Assembly (NCBI GenBank): GCA_032718475.1
Contig: JAUCBJ010002762.1
Location: forward strand, 105,142 to 169,141
Direction: 5' to 3'
Source: Nemertoderma westbladi
Lineage: Eukaryota; Xenacoelomorpha; Nemertodermatida; Nemertodermatidae
DNA: 64,000 nucleotides
The position numbers and the translations under genes are program-made. The notes under the pieces were generated by a model. The model was not told the origin of the DNA, did not search any database, and worked only from the letters and a program-made list of their open reading frames with translations. Below, in pieces: positions 22,531 through 33,479 of the stretch. Position 1 is the first letter of the stretch. Every line of letters starts with the position of its first letter.

Positions 22531-24783
22531 CATATTGGCTATACATACTATTCTATCAACACCAGACCCCCATAATGGCAGGACTAAGTGCATAATATCC
22601 ACGAATACTAAGTGCAATAATGTAACTTTATGTTAATTCCTAAGGTGAAGTGACAAAGACATTTTTTGTTCAAATTTAGTTGAGTTAGTGAAAATAAATG
22701 TTATAATCAAAACAAAAACAAATCCTACAACATTTCACAAAAATAGTTTAAGATTTTCAGGATCCAAACTGTCCACAGATTTTCACAGCATCACAAATAA
22801 ATATAGCGATCAACCGTCACATAGAGCTACTCAATTTATTCACTTCTGTTGATTGTACAGACCTAATACTTGTCTCATTTGAATTGCAAACATCATTATA
22901 GTGGGGGTAGGCACCATGAAAATAACAGAAGAATTATTAGTTCTCGAGATATTGCACAGAACGTAAAATGATTGCTCAACTTACCATATTAGTGCATCAT
23001 TGAGATATTGGAATATGAAAAGTCCAGTAGTATACCGCTTACCGGATCCTAGTAACGATGTATCTTACTGTAAGATCTAGTAGTGTATACGGGCTCGTAC
23101 AGTATCTGACAATAAATCCCAGTCCAGGGTGTCTAAATAAACACATACTAAATACGTGAACTACTACTGGCGAGGAATGGAGCCTGGTGTCTGTTCTAAT
23201 ACGTGGGCGAGTCAAATGCCCGGGCGAACTAGACAAAACAGGATACCTGGCCTCTAACCGGTGAGGCAGATGTACAGTCTATGGTGACAGACCAAACTCG
23301 CGAGGAAACTATCCCTGCGCAGCGAATCCTAACTATCGCTAACAGACCTAAATACCGTAAACTTGCCGCAGTGTGATTTATATGGTTTATATACTAGCTA
23401 GTGGATTAACAAACTAGCGTAACAATACTGACAGTACAAATCAGTCAAAGGGGGGTCGTGCCTAAAGTAACAATACTATCGACAGAAAAAACAGTCAAAT
23501 AAGTAAATACTCCTCTTGCCGTAAAACTAAATATGGGATATATGTTTTAGGGCGTGTGTGTGTGTGTGTGTGTTACGAATAAAACAATTTTGGTGTACTC
23601 CATTATACTAGGTTTTAGTGATTTTTGACCGAAACAATACCGGGCGCTAGCTACTAAAATAAGCTAGTCGCGCTCTGTAGGGTTTAATACTTACAAAATG
23701 CAATTACGGTGTTAGTAACTACGCCCGTGATCGGCACAAATACCAGATTCTGGTTGTAAGATAAGAAATAGTTGTTAATTGCTACCGTACGTTAGCTGAT
23801 CTGGTATACAAATTTAATTCTAGAATTTTGTTGCTGGGTGGTTAGCAGCAATACCTATCAGTACGTGGCAAGGCGCGGTAGGATATTAATAAAACCTCCC
23901 TAGGCCAAGCATGTGCCAGTAGCAGAAATACTCCTTGCCTGATCAAATATCGCGGGCTCAGACAGGGGGTGGGTACTAATGTATAAGCTACAAAATGAAA
24001 CGGTACCGAACTGTCAGTACTACAAATCACTAAATTATGGAACATATGCTGTCTGCACCTAAAGTGTACTTGCGTGTACTGACGAACAGCAATAGTTAGC
24101 ACACCTGTAGGGAATACAGGTTAATCCGGGGATTTTAGTACTGGTTCTGTCTGAATCTGAGATATCTAATCCTAAATTTTGCGGCGTCCCAGGACAGCGT
24201 CACGCTTACCCTGATCTATAGGTCTTACGGCGGGCAAGGGCGTCAAACAAAGTCTTACCTTCCTCTGAAACGGGCGCTGCATGGCAAGGTGGAGTATTTC
24301 GAGGGGGGGGGGGGGGGAGGGAGGGGTGCAGGCGAATCTAATGTGGGCGCTTAGCGTGTTGTGGACATCTTCTCCCTGCGTTGCTGATGGCCTAACGGTT
24401 TAAGCAGCCATCTCACAAATGTTTGGCTGTCCCAAAGGTGGACAAGGTAAAATATACATGTTCAAAAGTTTACAGTATATTTACGTAATTTACAAAAGGA
24501 TTTATCAAAACTAAACAAAGAAGAAGTGATAACAGAAGAATTGATAACCGAAGTTAACATTAGTGTGAGAGTGATAACCGAATGCAAACCGGCCCTTATA
24601 TAGCAAATCTGGGACATAGAATTCACTAGAACATTCCAGAGCATTCCATGGCCTCACATTGGAGCAATAAGATGTTCGATGCCCTATGATTGTCCCAACT
24701 CATCATTCCACATGTTGTACGCACGTCATTGGCTTACCTAATTAATCAGATCGAAAATAAATAGCCCAAAAATGAAAATTCCC
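22531..24783. other. About 2.25 kb without recognisable genes
   Basis: Open frames here are short and give no family match. Visible features: a (GT)n microsatellite at 23554-23572, a 15-G run at 24303-24317 and several TAG/CTAG-rich segments. I see no RNA gene or transposon ends. Confidence 0.5.
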
Positions 24784-24853
24784 CGACTGGGATTCGAACT
24801 CGTAACCTACCTATAATGTAACCAACGCCTTAACCATCTGACCACTGCGCCAA
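24784..24853 (-). repeat. tRNA-derived sequence (SINE head or tRNA pseudogene)
   Basis: On the minus strand TGGCGCAGTGGTCAGATGGT followed by TAAGGC resembles an RNA polymerase III A box, and GGTTACGAGTTCGAATCCC contains a near-perfect B box. Spacing suits a tRNA, but the flanking bases do not pair into a seven-base acceptor stem and no convincing anticodon arm forms, so this is not called as a functional tRNA. A copy truncated before the B box lies at 45627-45680. Confidence 0.6.
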
Positions 24854-24995
24854 TAGAGTCACCTATGAATTAACGTGTACTAATATGAATAGGCATATTA
24901 CATTACTGTAATTAAGTCAAAATATGTCTGATTTTAGAAAGTTTTTACGTTATACTACAAATGCTACTTAACAGCGAAATAATCCACCACCGCTC
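24810..24995. repeat. Left copy of a 185-bp direct repeat flanking the BEL/gene X block
   Basis: From CCTACCTATAATGTAACCAA to ACAGCGAAATAATCCA this segment matches 45627-45812 with roughly ten differences. It includes the A-box half of the tRNA-like sequence and about 140 bp upstream of it. The two copies bracket a 20.6-kb block that contains all the BEL/Pao sequences of the window. Confidence 0.88.
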
Positions 24996-25374
24996 CATGA
25001 AAACAGTAAGTAAGACTGCTTTCTCCAATCGAGATACAAATAATTGACTAAAACATCTCTTAATTCAAATGGTGGGGCCTAAAATATAAAATAATCACTG
25101 TCTTATCTATTGCATACTTAATATTGCAAGTATGGCGTAAATACAATCCATCATACATACATACAAAATACAAATTTACTATTTAATAATAAAATAAATT
25201 AACTACTAAGAGGGCTTTCGGTTATCCAAAATAAACAAATTAAACAAATTAGAACAAATAATTTCAAACGTTTCAATAATACGATAATATATTACAATTA
25301 TACATAATAAATTCCTCAAATTAAATCAGTTCAATATAAACAAACATAATGCTCTAATAATTTCCAAATAAGTG
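24996..25374. other. AT-rich non-coding stretch
   Basis: Contains short A/T tracts and CATA repeats; no gene or element end recognised between the direct repeat and the end of gene X. Confidence 0.5.
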
Positions 25375-25450
25375 TTAAAGTGTCCTCCTGATGAGCTCAA
25401 TAGTTCGTCCTACTGGTCTGAATATCTTCTCCTGAGCACTGATCGCTAAC

Positions 25451-25470
25451 GGTAGGCTCGCAAGCCTTCC
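25451..25470 (-). repeat. Palindromic 20-bp dispersed repeat, copy 1
   Basis: Plus-strand GGTAGGCTCGCAAGCCTTCC; AGGCT...AGCCT pair as a hairpin. Read on the minus strand in gene X it supplies the residues GRLASLP. Confidence 0.85.
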
Positions 25471-25519
25471 TTCTCTATCTTGCTCCTCCAAATCCAACAT
25501 CCAATATCCAATATCCAAC

Positions 25520-25539
25520 GGTAGGCTCGCAAGCCTTCC
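25520..25539 (-). repeat. Palindromic 20-bp dispersed repeat, copy 2
   Basis: Identical to copy 1 and 69 bp from it, again giving GRLASLP in the gene X frame. Confidence 0.85.
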
Positions 25540-26971
25540 TTCCTTTACCTCGCTCTCCTAATCCTTCGTCGAACGGGCTCGTCCCCACCCTCTAAGACGA
25601 TTGGGTGGTGGTCGAGATCGAACTGGGCTTGGACTTCGGCGTCGAGCTGTCGGTGGTTCTAAAACGCTAGGAAAGGGAACAACGAGAGTCTCGCACATCC
25701 ATCGGGCGCTTAATCCTCTAAATCCTCGTCCGATTCCAATCATTCGTTTCGTAGTGTCGGACTGAGTCACTACAACGCTGGGAGGGAGTCTAAGGGGTGG
25801 GACCGTTCTGTCCGCTGACACCTCGCTCTCCGACGTTGTCTGAATCCTCATAGGTTCTGGCAAAATGTATCCTGTCCCTCCTCGTGGTTCTCTGGGAAGG
25901 GAAACCGTGCCCCGAGTCATCCGGATTTGCGACTTCGATGTCGTCCTCTCGGCGACATTTACTACCTTCTTAATCTCCTGTCCGGCCTTCTAGGCTCTAA
26001 GTATACGAAGCTGTGGATCTTCCTGTGGATGACGTGTCCTTTCGGCTAGCGGCGTGGCCTTGAAGCCAGTCTCACGCAAAACGTCCGCCTCATCTAAAAT
26101 ACACGAGGTTACGCGTTTGTGATAAAATGCGCTCCGGTATGCCCAAGCTATCGAATGCCAGGCTCCTCGATTCCGATGTTCGACTCGCAATTTATCGAAT
26201 TCTCCGGCAGTAATCTTGTTCACCACAGTCTGAAAATTCCAGGTGTTCTTATTGTCAGGGTGAACTTGTAGGAAGTAGTCCCTAACAACCTTGAAACCAC
26301 TATCCAACGGCAATATATCTAGCACCTCCAAAAGTTCATCGTATTGAGGCATAGCTGACACGTATCCTTCCTTCGACATATGAGAGGGTTTTTGGCCCAA
26401 AATCCCAAATGCGCTCTCATGGGGAAACGGCTTCACTGCGTCGACACATGTTCGTCTGCTAGATTCTCCCAATGGTCGAATAGCTGTCGAATAATTTTAA
26501 CTGACATATGCTCATAGGGAATGTCCCTAAGTTGACACTCTGATGCCCTATGACCTTTGATATTGCAATATGTGCACTGAGCCACGAAACACCAAAAGGT
26601 GTAGAAAGTGTGTGAACATTGATCCCCACACCAGTTGCATACTAAATCTGGTAGAGATATGTGTTTCGCTCCACATTTCTTTGCGTGATGGCCAGTAGCC
26701 CCGCATCTGCCACAAATGGTATTGGCAGGATACCAAACTCGCTCATAGATGAGATCTCCGATGGGGTGAGCGCTACCGTCCACATGATAATTCTCATCAT
26801 CCGGGTCAGTCGGTACGTTTGTCTCCGTAGGTTGTACATAAACCATGGCGTCACTTTTCTCTAATTCACGTATCTCGGTTCGCGTCTTCCTCAGAAGGTC
26901 CTCCTCTATAGTTGCCGCAATGGCTTGTCAATTATCGCGGACTCGGTTGGATCATCATCAACATGATGGGT

Positions 26972-26991
26972 GGTAGGCTCGCGAGCCTTCC
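26972..26991 (-). repeat. Palindromic 20-bp dispersed repeat, copy 3
   Basis: GGTAGGCTCGCGAGCCTTCC; the A to G change keeps the stem self-complementary. Here the host frame reads it as WKAREPT, a different frame from copies 1 and 2. Confidence 0.8.
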
Positions 26992-27973
26992 AGGATCCTT
27001 CCGGGCCTTTGAACTCCGCGTGGCATTCCCCGTCGTAGGGTACTAACGTCAACATCAATGGTCTTTCGATTAGGCTTCCCGCGTGAGTGAGATAAACGTC
27101 CCTAAAAACGCTAAGTCCCGCTCGCGTGAAAACTTTGCAGTGCGCATCAGTGTTATAAAAGGGTTGGAGAAATCGGCGGAATACATCAGTATGCGTCCTT
27201 CCTCCGTCGTAAATTGTATGTCCTTCACCGAGACATAACGGATGTCGCTTTAAAGTCCTAGACACTACATCGGCGATGAAGCACACATTCACCGAAGATT
27301 CTATCGCCAAATAGTATTGCAAGATTATTCGTAGAGGTGAGGTAATCGCCCAATACACACATCCTCGCCACTTCAATTGTGACTCAAACTCGTTTACGCC
27401 AGGGGTATCTCCCTCACCGTATACGCCCATGTATTTGCTCCTCTTGCTCTCTTTATAGTCCCAACTAAACATGAGATATGAGATATAACCCGTTCCAGTT
27501 TTTAGTGTGTTATACTCCCTGAAATATCCTTGCTCGATAGCCCAAAGCAACAATGGTCTAGTATCCACATAAGGTGTAGGCAATCGATCCTCCTCCTCGG
27601 GCATTCCTGCGAAATCGCTAATAAGGTCCTCCCCTACACCGGATCCGATCTTGAAGATACTCTTATCAAGTACAACGTCACGCACGGCCTTTGGCAACAT
27701 CCTAGCTTCTATGCTACAAGCCAGGTCCATGGATTTAATTATCCGTTTTATCATCGCGTGTCTTTGCATCATTCCTTCCGGCATAGGCATCTTTCTGTTG
27801 CTCCTCTGTCGGTTGAAGACGTGTAGCACTCCATCAGGTGCTTGAATCTGTATGGTCTTTGAAGTGAGGCTCTGCTGATGGCTTCCTCCTTCATTATCAT
27901 AAAACATATAACCATTCTCTTGCTGTTAGCTTATCCAATTCCGCTAACACAAACCCATAGAGTGAGCCATTAA

Positions 27974-28848
27974 GGGGGGGGGTATACCCCCCCTCAGGTA
28001 AAATTTTTAAATTATTGTTTCTTTATCTCATCTAGAGCAGAATTTAATGAGGATTAAAAATCTGAAAACCGCTTAGTGAGACCTCTTTCAGTTCTCGAGT
28101 TATTACTGTTTTTCCGTACGACGGTCTGTCCGTCAAATTGTAAGAAAGACAGAAGACCGACAGTCAGACAGATAGACTAGATTCCACTAAAAATTAAAAC
28201 TGACATCGGAAATGAAATCAGTGACCCCGAAAACCCCAGAAATGAACATTTTAGCTCGTTGGTGTGCATCATTCGTGCCAGAAATAATTAACCAACCAGA
28301 ACGCAGACAGCCAATTTTGGCGGGACGGTTTAAACTTTGAAGGGCATTTTTTCGGAATGACATTTTTCATTTTCAAATTACTACTCCTCCGTCATTTTTT
28401 AACCAATTTTCTTCGTTTATGGCTCAGTCGAACGAGCTTTGGAAGCTCTTTAAAAGTTATCTTATGGAATTTTGATAAATATTACCATTTTTTCTAATTA
28501 GCCATTTTTATTTAAATATATGATAATTAATTAATTAAATTAATTAATTAAAATAAAATTGGCTAATTAAAAATTCTATAAGATAACTTTTGTAGAGTCG
28601 ATCACGCTGAGTTCAAAAAAGTTGGTTTCAAGAAATTTGGACCAAAATTGAGGGACTAGTAGCAATTTTAGTGAAATCTTTAATTCCGCCGCCAGCCGCT
28701 AGGGGGAGGCTACAAATTTTCAAATTTTACTATAAATGCTATTTGGCCTTCCATACAGTGGTTGACCATGACAAAATAGCAATATTATCATTTAACACTA
28801 ATTGACAGCCATTTTAAAAAAAGGTTCATGGGGGGGTATACCCCCCCC
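27974..28848. mobile_element. TTAA element 1: 875-bp non-autonomous element with palindromic ends
   Basis: Lies between TTAA (27970-27973) and TTAA (28849-28852). Both ends are G7-9-TATA-C7-8 (GGGGGGGTATACCCCCCC), so each terminus is itself a perfect palindrome as well as an inverted repeat of the other. Inside, AAAAGTTATCTTATGGAATT (about 28455) and its inverted partner near 28575-28595 enclose an AT-rich loop. No open frame of note. TTAA target and inverted ends point to a piggyBac-type (or other TTAA-specific) MITE. Confidence 0.8.
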
Positions 28849-29077
28849 TTAACCCTTTCCGGCCCAGAGCCTAATAAATTTGCACCAGCTAGTGTTCCAA
28901 CATTTTTAGCAAAATATTGAGTTTGCTTTATGACGCGTAACTTTGATTGTAATGGTCCTATATACTCAGTTTTGAGTTTTTTTTAATCTGAAACAAATGG
29001 CAAACATCTCTGAACGAAAAATTTTTTTTTTCTTTATTTTCTAAACCCAAAAATAATTATTTATATTATATTCTGAT

Positions 29078-29400
29078 TTATTTCAAATGGGGTGGGTACA
29101 TAGAGAAACATCCTAGACATAAACCAGGTTTGTCTGGACAAACAGCAAAAATAAATCTACTTTTTTTCACAGTCTTGTTTACCCAACAGACCCGACAACG
29201 CTTCTGGGGTCGCGACGTCTTATCAGTTGCGCCCATCTTTACTGGTGTATGTACCGGTGCTGTAGTTCCTATGGGCTGCACTTGAGAAGATCGAGACTTG
29301 TCTCTCTTAGTTGGTATTTGGGTGAGGTAATCCATCACAAAGTCATAGTGTTTGGGAGTGGATTTATCAGTTCGGTACCGAATGAAACTATTGAGTAAAA
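29078..29400 (-). pseudogene. piggyBac transposase, C-terminal zinc domain remnant
   Basis: The frame is open from about 29400 (LLLNSFIRYRTDKSTPKHYD) to a stop at 29078. It ends in the cysteine-rich domain of piggyBac transposases: RCRVC-x-x-...-SRFICA-like SRFIFAVC-PDKPGLCLGCF (C-x2-C ... C-x6-C-x2-C). This domain binds transposon-end DNA in the family. It is out of frame with the N-terminal remnant. Confidence 0.85.
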
Positions 29401-29672
29401 GACGCTGAATAAGATGCCAGCCCCAAGTTGCCGCCCTCTATTATATTCCAGATTTCACCGCCACCCCCAGTATCAGAATTTGTAGCCTCGGCAGTTTCGG
29501 AATGTTCGTCCGATTCCTCGTCATCCGATTCCTCGTCAACCGATTCGTCGTCAACCGATTCCTCGTCATCTTCTCCACTAGCAGAGGAAACATCCCCATC
29601 GAACCCATAGCTTGCAGGGGGTTTTCTGCACCGCTGGTGGTACCGCTCCATTATATGTTGAACTGTAGTCAC
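29388..29672 (-). pseudogene. piggyBac transposase, N-terminal acidic remnant
   Basis: A 94-residue frame starts MTTVQHIMERYHQR and runs into a highly acidic Asp/Glu/Ser tract (DDEESVDDESVDEESDDEE), the type of disordered N-terminus seen in piggyBac transposases. After about 29425 it passes over the deletion junction into out-of-frame C-terminal sequence and stops at 29388. The DDD catalytic domain is gone. Confidence 0.7.
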
Positions 29673-30549
29673 CTAGCTGCCTAGGCCTATATCGTAAATC
29701 AGTGTACTGCTTAGTACTGTTCTACATAATATTGTTATACTTCTTTACTTGGAAATTTTTAAATTTCCCGCCCAGCCAAAGCAAAATTATTTTTCTAACT
29801 GCTCCAATAGCCTATCAAAACATACCTGCAAGTGTTCCAACTTGATAAGCGTGCCTGGGGACCAATGTAAGGGTATGGCCTACCATGTAGGTCATGGAGC
29901 ATTAGAACGATGACCTACCATGTAGGTCATGGTCCGGAAAGGGTTAAGCAATATTGGGGGCCACGAGGTTGGTTACCCAATCTCGCGTCACCCCAATAAA
30001 GTGGGAAGGAGAAACACACAATAGGGGTCAGGGGCCAAACCCCTAACCGAGAGAGAACACAGGGAGTGAAGGGAAACACTCCAAAGGGTGCCAACAGGGA
30101 TATTAGCCAATGGGGGGACAGCATCGACTAGGTACAGTAATAAGGCCAAACCGTGCAATATATTGCCAGTCGTGCTATTCATTCACCTCAGTTATCTCAG
30201 TGCAGTCAGGGCAGAGCGGTGACTTTGTTACCGTCGTCGCCACCATCATCCATCAGTACTGCTGTATACTTAGGCCTATTACCATCGTTAACTGTGTTAT
30301 CTCATTATCTCATATTATCATATACGTACCGACATATATTATTAACATCATCGGGAGAATTACAATAACTCCTTTTACACACGGCGGGGACGCGTAAGCA
30401 AACAACCAAACCGGATAAATCGGGGTCGACCGATCCCGTCACAGTAACAAAATCCCAAGCTGCCTGAGACTGCGACTGCCAGTAACACAGTAACAAAGAC
30501 CAAGCAGCTGCCCTAACAGTAACGAGGTCCAAAGTTACCAAAGACGAAG

Positions 30550-33479
30550 ATGAGTCGAGAGAGAGGGACGACACCGCCGCGGACCCCGGACGACGATCTA
30601 ACGATCCGCGAGGCCGCGACGAGACGGTATAAACCCACGACGCCGGACCCATCGATAACGGGCCATCCGGCGATCCGAGACGAGGGGGGCCGTCTGCAGC
30701 GAGAGAGCGAGTCGAGTAGAGGAGAGAGCGAGACGGGAGAGGAGAGAGACGAGTCGACACAGGGCGGCGGTCGATATGCCGATGTCGCCGGCCAGCCACA
30801 GGCAGAGGGCGACGGACGGCCCACCGGAACGGCAACGGTGGAGCCGACGGTACGACGCCGAACCCGGAGGGAGAGAGGAGATGTCGACGACGAGGACGTC
30901 GGGGTCGTCCGGCTCCGACGAGCCTACGCCGCGACCTGGGAACAACTGAAGGAAGCTAGAGGAGGGGCTGAGATAGACCAGGTGAAGTTGAGGAGACGAC
31001 TAGGTGAGTCGAACAGATACTTTGATTACCTAGTGCGTTCTGGGCAGGGAGAACTGGCCAAGGAGAGAGCAAGAGGGGTTGCCTTCGAACTGTTTGGGCT
31101 ATGGGAACGTAGGGGTATGGGGCCTGATGTAGTGTACATAGGGCCATACTTAGTCGATGCCAGGGAAGTTAAGTTAGTGGGTTGGGCGGGACCGCACGAG
31201 GGCGAATCCGAGGTTAGCTCCGAGGATTCGGCCTCGTCGGTCAGCGAGGACCCCGGAAAGCGGGGGAAAGTTAGTAGGACGGAGGGGCGGCGGGAGTCCG
31301 TCGCAACCGATAAGTCTGCTACATCCTCCGCAAAAGAAAGAAGGGTACAGGAGATAAATCTGGCAGCGTATGAATTAAAAACTAGAGAGATATTAGAGAG
31401 AACTAGAGAGAAATTAGAGTGGATAATGGGTAGAAGGAAGGAGCAAGAGAGTGAACGCGAAGAGCGTGAGGCAAGAGAACAGAGCGTGCGGTACACGTAC
31501 AGTACATACAGTAACCGTACGGGTGGGGGGGGGGGGGGGGGTAGTAGTAGTGCGTTAGGAAATATTGGTATTAATAGTACCGTAGTAAATAACCCTAATC
31601 CCTTTATTACAGGAAATATCTTACCCAGTAGTAGTAATTTAAGTTTAAATTCAAATAATAATATTAATTCAAATATTCAGAATAATCAAAATAATTCAAA
31701 TAATTCGAATAGCAATTTAAATTTTGAAAATAATAATAATTCTAACTTAAATAATTTAAATAATAATCCCGTTTCAAATTCTAATAATTTAATTGATTTA
31801 ACAAATAATATTGGGAATGGTGCTATTAATGTGAACGCGTCAGACGTGTATAGCCCGGCAGACGGCGGCCTGGTAGGCCACGTAGTTAGTAGGCAGGAAG
31901 TGGCGGGGTTGAGCCAACCCGAGGTGGGCCTGGTAGGCCACGCAGTAGTAGAGAGAGAGGCGGGGGTGAATAGACCCGGCCGCAGTAGAGACAGTGTGTC
32001 GACTAGAGAGGGGTGTAGAGACGAAGTAAGAGATATTGAAGTTAGATGTGGCGGGTGGGGGGGGGGGGGGGCTACGGGCGCCCCACCACATGAGATTAGC
32101 GGCGAGAGAGGGGGGGCAGAGAATGCCCCACAAGAGGGGTGTAGAAGTGTAGTAAGAGGTAGTGAAGTTAGAAGTGGCGGGTGGGGGGGGGGGGGGCTAC
32201 GGGCGCCCCACCACAGAAGATTAGTGGCGAGAGAAAGGGGGTAGAGAGTGTCCGACAAGAGGGACGCAGAAGTGTAGTAAGAGATAGTGAAGTTAGAAGT
32301 AGCGGGTGGGGGGGGGGGGCTACGGGCACCCCACCGCGAGAGATTAGTAGCGAGAGAGGGGGGGCAGAGAGTGTCCCACAGGCGTCGGCGGATAATGCGC
32401 GGGCCGAATTAGGTAAACCGCAACACCCGGCGACGGAGAGTAATAGGGGGATTGCGAGTATCCCCAGCGGCGTGCGATCGAGCAGAGAGAGACAGGTTGA
32501 CGTCGCGAGAGGGCGGGCGACGGAACGTCGAGCCCAGTCAGAAGAGAGAAGATTAGTAGAGTTTAATAGAGAGGTCGAAGATAGGAGAAGATTAGTAGAG
32601 TATAATAGAGAGGTCGAAGATAGAAGAAGATTAGCAGAGTTTAACCGAGAGGTCGAAGAGAGAAGAAAGGAAGATAATAGAAGAGTCGTTGCTAGGAGCA
32701 ACCGGAGAGCGAGGACGGATAGCGAGCCGTCGATAGTAGAGATGGAGGTAGGGAGTCAGTGGGGTCGAACTTCGGGAGATTGCCGTCGCCCCGGAGAAAC
32801 GCACCGCACACCAAGAGAGGGGTACAGGACGTACCGATACGAAGACGAGAGCAGGATAGGGGATCGAAGAGAAGCTTCCCGACGGGATATAGCTGCCGAT
32901 CGAGAGTACGGTAGTCGCGGGGAGATTCGAGATTCGCGAAGAATAAACTTCGGTTCGGAAGGGCACATGCAGACTGCAGGACATACTGTAGGCCTTACTG
33001 CACATACTATTATAGGCCATGCTGGGAGAGATAGAGTAGGCGATAGGGTAGCGCGGACGACGGGATTAAACCCGGAAGTCGCGGAGTACATACCGGTAGG
33101 TAGGCAAGAAGTGAATAGGCCTATATCGGTACCGGTACAGCAGCATGACTATAATTTCCAGGGACACAACATATATCCAGGGGAGGGGGGAATTATTGCA
33201 GATAGATGTATGGGCCCCAATATATTAACATCAACCCCAGTACCAAACATACCGGTGGGAGGGGGACAGGGTGACATTCCCCCATCACAATATCAACAAT
33301 ATACCCCAATAGGAGCGAGAACATCGAACCCCTTGGACGAGAACAGATCATGCGACACGGAAATATGGAGGGGGCCGTTACCCCCAATGATATATCCGAC
33401 GCAACAAGGACAACAACAGATAGGACGGACGGACCGCACCCAACAGGAGAAACTATACAACATCCATCGAACCCATTAG
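30550..33479 (+). CDS. BEL/Pao Gag, N-terminal region (one frame break)
   Basis: Starts MSRERGTTPPRTPDDD about 100 bp after the 5' LTR. It is rich in Arg/Glu/Ser, with charged likely coiled-coil segments (31350-31480: ELKTREILERTREKLEWIM), a poly-Gly tract from G17 at 31525, an Asn/Ser/Leu-rich block (31555-31815) and three copies of a 126-bp repeat (32050-32430). The frame from 30550 stops at 32242; the continuing frame runs 32181-33479. The break maps to the second repeat copy, whose G run is 14 long against 15 and 12 in the sister copies. The 3' part has two more RRRLVEYNREVED repeats. Probably the matrix/assembly part of Gag; no named domain. Overlaps the DUF1759 frame by 130 nt. Confidence 0.75.
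32050..32430 (+). repeat. 126-bp tandem repeat in gag, 3 copies, with G15/G14/G12 runs
   Basis: Each copy begins GCGGGTG(n)CTACGGGC(G/A)CCCCACC and ends in AGTGAAGTTAGAAGT-type sequence. The G tract after the T is 15, 14 and 12 long. Only the 14-long one is out of register modulo three. Confidence 0.88.

Larger units (their letters stand above)
25375..27923 (-). pseudogene. Gene X, C-terminal part: unrecognised protein with CCHC knuckles
   Basis: This is the second part of a gene split by the BEL insertion at 27924-37710. Piece 1 (26906-27923) encodes an alpha/beta-looking region (TRPLLLWAIEQGYF, YISYLMFSWDY, WAITSPLRIILQYYLAIESS) that I cannot assign to a family. After a one-base frame change near 26935, piece 2 (26433-26900) has zinc knuckles CGRCGATGHHAKKC and CTYCNIKGHRASEC (both C-x2-C-x4-H-x4-C) around a third cysteine cluster (CNWCGDQC...CFVAQC). 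A second frame change near 26460 leads to piece 3 (25375-26472), with in-frame stops at 25990 and 25558, ending in an Arg/Pro/Ser-rich tail. Zinc knuckles suggest a Gag-like nucleic-acid-binding protein. Three dispersed palindromic repeats lie inside it. Confidence 0.6.
28853..29943 (-). mobile_element. TTAA element 2: internally deleted piggyBac
   Basis: Lies between TTAA (28849-28852, shared with element 1) and TTAA (29944-29947). Termini CCCTTTCCGGCCC and GGTCCGGAAAGGG are 13-bp inverted repeats with one mismatch, the CCC-type end of piggyBac elements. A palindromic ATGACCTACC-ATGTAGGTCAT motif is repeated near the right end (29887 and 29910). It carries the first and last parts of a piggyBac transposase on the minus strand and lacks the middle. 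Confidence 0.92.
27924..30443 (+). repeat. 5' LTR, interrupted by two TTAA elements
   Basis: Positions 27924-27973 and 29948-30443, put together, match the 3' LTR over its full 546 bp. The break falls at TTAA, which is single in the 3' LTR (GAGCCATTAAGCAATATT). Confidence 0.95.

Noticed and set aside
24784-24853. Functional tRNA gene on the minus strand
   Set aside because: A- and B-box-like sequences are present but the acceptor and anticodon stems do not form, and a truncated copy lies at 45627; a tRNA-derived repeat fits better.
29927-30397. Frames of 60-95 codons in the LTR, repeated at 37185-37664
   Set aside because: They are LTR sequence duplicated in both LTRs, without homology to a known protein.
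30444-30470. Primer binding site just after the 5' LTR
   Set aside because: No TGG start and no recognisable complement to a tRNA 3' end; repeated CAGTAAC motifs are present instead.
30305-32258. Large minus-strand frames opposite gag
   Set aside because: Shadows of the Arg/Glu/Gly-rich gag composition, giving Ser/Pro/Leu low-complexity translations.
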